Positions 56,661 to 64,000 of a stretch of DNA of 64,000 nucleotides are shown here, piece after piece. Under the pieces are notes generated by a model. It saw only the letters and a list, made by a program, of their open reading frames with translations. It was not told the DNA's origin and searched no databases. Source of the DNA: Cryptomeria japonica (taxonomy: Eukaryota > Streptophyta > Pinopsida > Cupressales > Cupressaceae); assembly GCF_030272615.1 (NCBI RefSeq), contig NC_081406.1, positions 246,811,218 to 246,875,217 of the forward strand. The letters are read 5' to 3'. A program made the translations under genes and the position numbers. Every line of letters begins with the position of its first letter. Position 1 is the first letter of the stretch.

Positions 56661-58460
56661 ATTATAATGATGAAGTCTTGTGTGATATTATGCCTACGGA
56701 TATTTGTCATTTTTTGTTGGGTGGACCTTGGCAGTTTGATAGACAGGTACTACATGATGGGAGGAAGAATACATACACTATTGTGGCCAATGGGATGAAG
56801 CAAACCTTGTTTCCTTTGGAGGAACCTTTGAAGAATGAAGTCTGCATGAATGCTAGAATCTGTTTGGTAGATGGAAGGAAATTCATGGATGGATTGAGAC
56901 ACGAGAATGTGTGCTTTGCCTTAATTACTAAGAAGACTGAGAGACCAGAACCAGAAGGAGAAAACCCGGAAGAGATGAGAAATTTGTTGACAGAATATGA
57001 GGACATCATTTCAAAAAATGTGCCTAATGGATTGCCACCTGTGAGAAGTATTAATCATTGCATGGACTTGGTTCTCGAAGCTAATTTGCCTAACAAAGCT
57101 GCACACCGGTTGATACCGGCAGAAAATGAAGAACTGAATAGAAAAGTATTGGAGCTATTGAAGAAAGGTTTGATTAGGGAGAGTCTAAGCCCTTGTGTAG
57201 TACCAGCAGTATTAGCACCTAAGAAGACTGGAGAATGGAGAATGTGTACCGATTCAAGAGCAATAAACAAGATCATAGTGACATATTGGTTTCCTTTGAC
57301 TGGGATGGATGACATAATAGACTATTTGAGTGGAGAAAAATACTTTACAAAGATAAATTTGAAGAGTGGATATCATCAGAACAAGATGAAAGAAGGTGAT
57401 GAGTGGAAGACAACATTTAAGACAAATGAAGGACTGTATGAATGGTTGGTGATGCCTTTTGGATTAACTAATGCACCGAGTACTTTCATGAGGCTGATGA
57501 ATGAGGTATTGAAGAAATTCCTAGGTAAGTTTGTTATTGTGTGTTTGAATGACATTCTGATTTTCAGTAAGACAAAAGAGGATCATTTATTGTAGTTAAG
57601 ATAAGTTTTGCAGAGATTGAGAGAAGAGAAGTTGTTGATCAATATCAAGAAGTGTACTTTCATGAAGGATGAATTAGCCTATTCAAGATTTGTGATATCT
57701 GAGGATGGTTTGAAGATGGACCCTGAGAAAGTGAAAGCAATTGTTGAATGGCCTACACTAGAAAGCCTTGGAGAGATAAAGTCATTTCATGGATTGGCTA
57801 GTTTTTAAGAGAAGTTTATCAGAAATTTTAGTTCAGTTTGTAACCCTATGACTAAGACCATGAGAGGAGATTGGAAGGAATTCAAGTGGATAACCAGAGA
57901 AAACAAAAGTTTTGAATTGGTGAAGCAGAAAGTGACTGAACAACTTGTGTTGGCTTTACCAGATTTTAATAAAGTATTTCAAGTGGATTGTGATGCAAGC
58001 GGAACAACAATATGAGTAGTATTGAGTCAACAAGGAAGAGAAGTATCTTATTTCAGTGAGAAAATGAATGATTCCCAGAGGAGATATGCAGTGTATGATT
58101 AGGAGTTTTATGCCATAGTTCAAGCCTTGAAGAAGTGGAGACATTACTTGTTGCCTAAGGAGTTTGTGTTGTACACAAATCATCAAGCTTTGTAGTATTT
58201 GAATAGTTAGAGTAACTTGAATCGGAGACATATGAGATGGGTAGAATTCTTACAGAGTTACACCTTTGTGTTGAAGCATAGAAGTGGGAGATCTAACAAA
58301 GTTGATGATGCATTAAGTAGGAGAAGGAATTTTCTAACAGAGATGAGAGTGACAATATTAGGATTTGAAGATTTGGAGACCTTGTATGATGAAGACCCGG
58401 ATTTTGCAGAACCTTGGAAAGCATGTAGAGAACAAGTTATGGTAGACAAAAGCAAATAGT
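56661..58460 (+). pseudogene. pol: C reverse transcriptase and RNase H
   Basis: The long open stretch 56678-57595 contains LLGGPWQFDRQVLHDGRKN, EYEDIISKNVPNGLPPVR and the reverse transcriptase core: KKGLIRESLSPCVVPAVL, WRMCTDSRAINKI, TKINLKSGYHQ, MPFGLTNAPSTFMRLMN and VCLNDILIFSKT. Both catalytic Asp sites read Asn first (INLKSG, CLND instead of IDLKSG, xxDD). RNase H follows after stops: QVDCDASGTT, YFSEKMNDSQRRYAVYD, HRSGRSNKVDDALSRR (to about 58320). It could not have copied itself in this state. Confidence 0.9.
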
Positions 58461-58504
58461 TCTATTATTTCATTCAAGATGGGATGTTTTTCAGAGGAGT
58501 TTAG

Positions 58505-59790
58505 TTGTGCATACCTAAGAGTTCTATGAGGGAGACTATGATAAAGGAGAAACACAATGGAGGTTTAGTTGGACATTTTGGCATTGACAAAATAGTAGCA
58601 TTGGTGAGTGAGAAGTACTTTTGGCCCCATATTCATAAGGATGTTAAGAGATATGTGCAAAGTTCTAGAGTTTGTCAAGTCACAAAGAGTAGTAGTCAAA
58701 ATGTGGGACTATATAAACCTTTGACAGTATTGGTAAGACCTTGGGGGGATATAAGCATGGATTTTGTACTTGGATTGCCTAAGACATTGAGAGGGAATGA
58801 TTCTATATTTATGGTAGTGGATAGATTCTCAAAGATGTCTCATTTCATACCTTGTAAGAAGACATCAAATGCATTGCATGTAGTAGGCCTATTTTTTGAT
58901 GAAGTGGTGAGATTGCATGGATTACCTAAGAGCATAGTTTTAGATAGAGACGCTAATATTGCTGGCTATTTTTAGAGAGCACTTTGGAAGAAGATGAAGA
59001 CAAACTTGAAGTTCAGTTCTACTTTTCATCCACAAACTGGTGGATAGACATAAGTTGTTAACCGAAGTTTGGGAAATTTGTTGAGATGTTTAGTGGGAGA
59101 TAAAACCAGAAGTTGGGATTTGATCCTTGCACAAGCAGAGTTTTCCTACAACAATTCAGTGAATAGAAGTACCAGAAGAACACCTTTTGAGATTTTTTTT
59201 GGAGTGCATCCTAGAGGTATATCACAATTGAGAGACATTAGCAATGAAGACCAGAGAAGTTCAGAAGCAGAAGACTTTGCAGATCACATGGAAGCATTGC
59301 ATATTCAGGTTAAGCAACATTTGAAGGACATGAACAACAAATATAAGGAGAAGGAAGATGAGAAGAGGAGACATAAGTAATTTGAAGGTGATGAAGTGAT
59401 GGTATATCTAAGAAGAAAAAGATTCCCGGTTGGAACTTATAACAAGTTGCAGATGAAGAAGTTTGGACCTTGCAGAATTTTGAGGAAGTTCAGTTCTGGA
59501 AATGCATATGAAGTGGAGTTACCAGATAGTCTGAGGATTTCACCTATATTCAACATTGCAGATCTTCACGAGTACCATGAACCATAATTCAGTGAGGACA
59601 ACATTGCAGACTTGGACAATTAGTTGCCCCAGAAGGAACCGGATCAGATTGAAGAGATTTTAGAGCAGTCAGTATAAGGAATATCTTGTGAAGTGGAAGG
59701 ACAGACCAGTTGAAGATTCATCTTGGATTTCTCAAAAAGAGGTAGACCGCCTTGGTTTCCCTCTGACCCCAGAAAAGTGAGAGGCTCAAA
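58505..59790 (+). pseudogene. pol: C integrase with C-terminal chromodomain
   Basis: Integrase zinc region HNGGLVGHFGIDKIV and SSRVCQVTK (one Cys of the HHCC set appears as Ser), core with ISMDFVLGLPKT and SIVLDRDANIAGYF. The region of the catalytic Glu reads TGG-stop-T-stop-VVNRSLG (about 59038-59070), so that Glu is lost. LILAQAEFSYNNSVNRST and the GPCRILRKFSSGNAYEVELP tail follow. After a frame change near 59670 a chromodomain is legible: KEYLVKWKDRPVEDSSWI (about 59680-59735). Chromodomains bias insertion toward heterochromatin. Confidence 0.88.
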
Positions 59791-59811
59791 TTTTCAATAA
59801 CCCTGGATGTC

Positions 59812-60302
59812 TAATGCAAGAGCATCCCTGGTTCATAGCAATCTTGCATCAACCAAAAACATTTTCCATTTTGTTTTGCTTTATGTTTGTAGTTTTAATT
59901 TTCCTTTCTGTGTGTCCCGGTTTTGGCTCATTGGATCCTACGGAGTTGGATTCTACTTGAAGACTTGATCATCTTTCTTGCTTCCAAACTGCATCGCATT
60001 TGGATCATTTTCTGGCAAGATATCGCTACCGGTTTCCATGACAATTTCCTGTTACCGGTTGTTCCTTTGTTGCCGATTGCTTGGACCTATTCTGGTGATC
60101 TACCATAACCCATTCTGAAGCTTGCAGAGCTGTAGGTGTTGATTCTGATGGTCCTTGGCATGTGGCCGACCTTTTCCCACAATATACATTTCATCCTTTG
60201 GGTTTTCCGAAGGAATCTCTTGGTGGAGGTCGACCTTGTTATTTTCATGTTAGGTCTTGTTCTTTGGGTTTTGATCCCTTTTCGGTTGACCGTATCCTTT
60301 GG

Positions 60303-60348
<46 letters not shown>

Positions 60349-60635
60349 AATTATGCATTAGAATGCAATCAAGGAGAGAATCAAGTATCCAGACTGTGTG
60401 TAGAAGATAGATCCTAAGATTTAAGGTCCCGGTTGTGACCTATTCTACCAGGTCTGTGAGCCGATATGTTGTAACCTGGTTGTTACCAGTTGGATGTAAT
60501 TAAATTTCATGCAATTAAATTAAACAATCTGGTATGCATTGCCTCCATCATATCTTTGTGCTTCCATTGTGTTTACTCTTGCTAACCGGTCCAGATTGAT
60601 CTCTTTGAGGTCCCTCCTCACTAGTGATTGCTTCA
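59812..60635 (+). repeat. C 3' LTR
   Basis: TAATGCAAGAGCATCC...GTGATTGCTTCA, partner of 44983-45762. A (TA)n run at 60307-60344 makes it longer. Confidence 0.92.
60307..60344. repeat. (AT)n microsatellite, 19 units
   Basis: Uninterrupted ATAT run. The other C LTR has only a few TA units here. Confidence 0.97.
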
Positions 60636-61004
60636 CATAATCTTATATTGTATAAAATCCTTGGGATCCAATGTTGTGAGTTCACTATCAATCTTGTAGC
60701 CCTTAATCTCATCAACTTGACCATATAATTTATCATAAATATCCCAAGCCTCTTTAATTGTTGTACACTTCTCAATATGAAAAATGAGGTCATCTGATAC
60801 ATACTTTCTCAATGTTCCAAGTGCCATAGAATTTTTAGTGAGTCATTCAACTTGAGCATTAGGATCAGCCTTAGAACCAGGTGGTGTTGTTATTGTTTCA
60901 TTTACATAATGAATGAGTCATTTTTCCATTAGTTTACTCCATGCCTTAATCTTTCATGATGCATAATTATGTGGAGTTAAAAGTGGAAATTTAGGAGAAC
61001 CCAT
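60636..61004 (-). pseudogene. gag: X gag N-terminus (UBN2-type)
   Basis: The ATG at 61004 gives MGSPKFPLLTPHNYAS, then LMEK-stop-LIHYVNETITTPPG, NSMALGTLRKYVSDDLIF, IKEAWDIYDKLYGQVDEIKG and LTTLDPKDF. TGA codons stand at about three places where copia gags carry Trp (after NYAS, LMEK and VE). The piece ends at the CATAA duplication of C and continues at 44982. Confidence 0.87.
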
Positions 61005-62743
61005 AGCACCAAAATGAAAAAACACAAGATAGAGAGAGGCACAATCACACAAGACACCCCCTAAATTACTCAATCAAGAACCCCCACCCAAAAAAAAATA
61101 ATGATGATTTGGCACTTTATACTTAATGTGTGTACAATGGCCACTTGCAAACAAGGCAAGGTGGACTTCTAATTTCAAATTTACAACTGCCTCAAATAGG
61201 TTATAAGAGACCTAAAAAAATACTGCAAGGGATCTAAACTAAGATCCAAGCAAAATAAAAGTACCAAATAGGCAAAAAATGGCCAAATAGTGAAAGTAAA
61301 TTTTATACACAAAATCACTATAAACTGATGGCAAATTATGAAAGTAGACAAAAAATTATACATTTTCAAAAAAAAATGGCATCTGAAAAGGAGGTCATAT
61401 GACCCCAAACGAAGCCTTTGAAGTTACAAAATTGAGGATTAGACAAGTATAGTCATCAAAAACTACACATTGTAAAAAATTTGTCCATTAAAATCACAAA
61501 ATTCCTCCACCACCGCGAAGAGCACGAGAAATTAGCCCAAATAAAAAAAAAATGAGCTAAAATGAGCAAGATACAGCCTCTTGAAGTTGAACTACAAAAT
61601 CAAAAAGCCAAATGGTGAGAGGGTCCAAAAAAATTTTAAAATGATGATGTCAGCATACCACTATCTTGAAATTGGCAGTCATCTAGCTGTCGCACCCCCT
61701 GCACAAGTTGTCCATACTGTACATAATTGATGGCGTGGCACAATCAGAACCTAACATGAGTTGCATGATCCATACAGAAGTTGGGGTGTCTAATGACGTA
61801 GTAGTACGGATGTACTGACTTGGCCACCATGTGGACTATACGGTCTGCTAACTGTGTGACTGATGTGGCAGGTACAGATCACTGACTAGATGCTAGCGTG
61901 GCATCGTACAATGACTATGTGTTGACGTACCTATATGGATAGTGGCATGGTAGGTACACGTGGCACTACTGACGGAATGCCAACTGTTTGCTAATTGGGC
62001 AGATTCATATGTTGCGTGGACAAATAGTTGTCTGACATGTCACCCTATGTATAAAAATTCAAGTATAGCCGTGTGGCGCGGACGTGGGTCGGTCGCTACC
62101 TGTGTGTCTCTTTGTCATTGGCTGACTAGGCATGGTCCACGCCAATGGACGAGGAGCACAGGCAGCATTTGAGGCTAGTGGTAGTGTGGAAGTCGGATGG
62201 GAGCTGCGACCATGGGCAAAGAGGCGAGACTGGGCAAAGAGGAGCGGTGCAGAGGCAACGTTTGGAACAACTAAGCACGAGGAGGAAGTAGTCACAATGG
62301 TCGGTGGAGTCATGGGGAAATCAGGGGTTGCCAGAGAAGTGGTGGTGTACGGTCGGCAGGCCCATGTAGATAGTACAGGTGGTCAGTGCAGGGGGTACCC
62401 CCCGAAATATATACAAACTCTTCTTTTTTTCTTTTTTCTTTTTTAAACTTTTTACAATAAATATTAAAAACTGCAAAAATTTTAAACAAATATTGAAATA
62501 AAATATATTTTGCAAAAAATTAAATTTATTATTATTTAAAAAAAAATATATACCGCCTAGTCAAATTGGCTAAACAATTTCTCCAAAGCCCCAAAATAGG
62601 CTGAATTTATACTCACGATTCATGGAAACGGTCATTCGGACATAGCCGTGAGGTCCAAATCACCATAGGATGTACCCAAAATGAGTAGCTCCCCAGATCC
62701 AAAAATAAAAGCTCCAAAAATGACTACTTAATGAAGCCTTATA
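61005..62743 (-). other. X leader between primer site and gag
   Basis: No gene is supported. 61680-62400 is distinctly richer in GC than its surroundings, with many TGGC/GCCA words, and has a tandem pair GGGCAAAGAGG at 62214-62242. A poly(A)/poly(T)-rich strip lies at 62415-62545. The GC-rich block may be captured host sequence or a promoter island. Confidence 0.55.
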
Positions 62744-62756
62744 GGCTTTGATACCA
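62744..62756 (-). other. X primer-binding site
   Basis: The minus strand reads TGGTATCAAAGCC immediately at the LTR edge, close to the initiator-Met site TGGTATCAGAGCC. Confidence 0.9.
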
Positions 62757-63241
62757 TGTGAGAATTTGTTGAAAATAGCCAAGATCAAGAGAACATCGAA
62801 TAGCACAAGAGAGAGACAAAATATTTGATAAGAATAAATTGTATTCTAATCAATAGCAAATACTAATCAACTGGATCATCAAGAATTACATACAATATAG
62901 ATGAGCCTACTTATAAAGGCAAGGCTAAGAGACAAGAGAGTACACAATGATGGCATGTGGCTCAATGAGATGCAAGGGTAGGTAGGGGTAGGTAGGATAA
63001 TAATAAAATATTCCACATGAAGTGGATCACCCACCGAAGGTGGAATTATCACTCCACAATAAGTGGATATGATAAATTAATAACAAGATCGCACCATAAA
63101 AGGTGGAAATTCTCCTACACAGTCTCAATGTAGCACATCTCCCTAGGTGTCTCATATGCAAACTACTATGTTGTGCATGTACCTAAGTAAACTTAAGTAA
63201 GGTGTAATTATATCCTAGATGAATAAATAATTACACCAACA
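62757..63241 (-). repeat. X 5' LTR
   Basis: 485 bp, TGTGAGAATTTG...TTACACCAACA on the plus strand, partner of 13721-14202, followed by ACCTT (63242-63246). Confidence 0.94.
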
Positions 63242-64000
63242 ACCTTCAATCTTAGTTTCAGATGCAATCTCTATACCAGAGGCATTGAGAATCTTGCATT
63301 TACCATTCTTGAATTGTAAATCATAACCTTTGTCAACCATCTGTCTAGCACTCAAAATATTATTCTTCAAACCTTCAATATATAAGACATCATCAGTATT
63401 ATGCTTACCATCAAAAGAAATAGAACCTCTACCATGGATCACACAGACTTTGTCATCTCCAAATCTCACTATTCCACCATCATACCTTTCCATATTCACA
63501 AATTTGCTTTTATCACCAGTCATATGATGTGAACAATTGTTGTCTATTACCCATTTATCTTGTTCTTCAACTTTAGCAGCTAAAGCTTTTTACTCAACAA
63601 TCCAGCTAGTGGAATCAACAAGTATCGGTCCATCTTCCCTAATGACAAGAAACACAACTTCATCTCCTTCTGATTCTTCATTTGTAACACCTTCATCAAA
63701 AATGTATAATAGTAGTTCTTTTAATTCCTATACTTCTGGTTATACTTGTAAGGCTTATCATACTTCTCATGCTTCTCATATCTATCATTTATGTCATGAT
63801 TATCAAATTTATCATGCCTATCATATTTAGTCATTCTCTCTAGGCACCTAGAAGCAAAATGCCCTACCTTATTGCAAGATAAACCTTTCAAGGGCAATTT
63901 TCCATTATACTTACCGGCTCCTTTAGGCAGTCTTCGAGCAATCAATGCTTCAAGCTCTTCCAGATCTCTTTCTTGTTCTTTCATCTCTCTTCTTTCTCTT
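63242..64000 (-). pseudogene. Y gag end, protease and GAG-pre-integrase
   Basis: From the right edge: a charged region EELEALIARRLPKGAGKYNG, a knuckle-like CNKVGHFASRC (about 63880-63850), a Lys/Asp/Tyr-rich stretch, then the protease site WVIDNNCSHHMTGDKSKF (near 63550-63505), with DNN in place of the usual DSG. Then come the pre-integrase blocks VIHGRGSISFDGKHN, DDVLYIEGLKNNILSARQM and GIEIASETKIEG. The sequence halts at the ACCTT site of X and resumes at 13720. Stops lie between knuckle and protease. Confidence 0.85.

Larger units (their letters stand above)
44983..60635 (+). mobile_element. C: Ty3/gypsy chromodomain retrotransposon, split by D
   Basis: LTRs 44983-45762 (780 bp) and 59812-60635 (824 bp), perfect duplication CATAA (44978-44982, 60636-60640), Met-type primer site at 45765, then gag, protease, reverse transcriptase, RNase H, integrase and a C-terminal chromodomain, the order of a plant chromovirus. 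D interrupts gag. Without D it is about 6.2 kb, a full-length size. Many stops and lost catalytic residues show it is dead. The right LTR begins TAATG where the left has TGATG. Confidence 0.93.
13721..63241 (-). mobile_element. X: Ty1/copia element with gag and protease only, split by L and C
   Basis: LTRs of 482 bp (13721-14202) and 485 bp (62757-63241) begin and end alike and are flanked by the perfect target duplication ACCTT (13716-13720, 63242-63246). A Met-type primer site adjoins the right LTR and a G-run polypurine tract the left one, so it is minus-oriented. Without its inserts it is about 5 kb. Its gag is cut into three pieces (61004-60636, 44982-44824, 16018-15749) that follow one another in sense; a protease motif comes next, and then an unfamiliar frame in place of integrase and reverse transcriptase. 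Confidence 0.9.
9355..64000 (-). mobile_element. Y: Ty1/copia retrotransposon, outermost host of the nest (runs off the right edge)
   Basis: Reading right to left: protease and GAG-pre-integrase sequence (64000-63242), then, after the 49.5-kb insertion of X, the integrase, reverse transcriptase and RNase H (13715-10972), a polypurine tract and the 3' LTR (10661-9355). Order PR-IN-RT-RH marks it as Ty1/copia. X is flanked by ACCTT on both sides, and the Y reading frame continues across it. The 5' LTR and most of gag lie beyond 64000. Frames carry stops and shifts, so it is not functional as seen. Confidence 0.88.

Noticed and set aside
62132-62446. Plus-strand 104-codon frame as a host gene
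   Set aside because: No start context, domain or conserved motif; it ends in a poly(T) tract and lies in the X leader.

Overview
The window is a stack of nested plant retrotransposons. I found no host gene, tRNA, rRNA or CRISPR array. Ty1/copia, Ty3/gypsy (including a chromodomain element) and L1-type LINE sequences inserted into one another point to a seed plant with a large, retrotransposon-swollen genome. A conifer or other gymnosperm is my guess from overall style; the sequence does not prove it.

Layout. Positions 1-9231 are the remains of a plus-oriented LTR element (A2). It carries a degraded plant-mobile-domain (PMD) reading frame on the opposite strand and is split by a SIRE-like copia element without pol (Z, 37-6235). 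An LTR scrap (9232-9354) follows. From 9355 to beyond the window end lies copia element Y (minus strand). Y is split at 13720/63242 by copia element X (13721-63241, minus; 5-bp target duplication ACCTT). X is split twice: by an L1-type LINE, L (16019-44823, plus), and by a chromodomain Ty3/gypsy element, C (44983-60635, plus; duplication CATAA). L is itself split by two Ty3/gypsy-like elements without pol: A (18437-31446, minus; duplication AGGGA) and B (32916-40719, minus; duplication ATTGG). C is split by D (45995-55416, minus; duplication ACATA), a SIRE-like element without pol, and D contains a lone LTR, E (51759-53163). The deepest chain is Y > X > C > D > E. Interrupted reading frames continue across each insertion, which confirms the nesting independently of the duplications.

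Function. None of the fully contained elements looks autonomous. Y, C and L encode (or once encoded) enzymes, but their frames are broken and C has lost key residues in protease, reverse transcriptase and integrase. Z, D, A, B and X lack reverse transcriptase and integrase and would need enzymes supplied by other elements. They keep gag or gag-protease genes, or carry reading frames of unknown function: a homologous extra frame in both Z and D, a long Pro/Ser/His-rich frame in A, an antisense PMD frame in A and A2, an unrelated tail in X, and a possible third frame in the LINE. A is the youngest datable insertion: its two 1598-bp LTRs differ at about 4 positions by my reading.

Coordinates of decayed element ends are accurate to a few bases where a target duplication is given, and less so for Z, E, A2 and the LINE.
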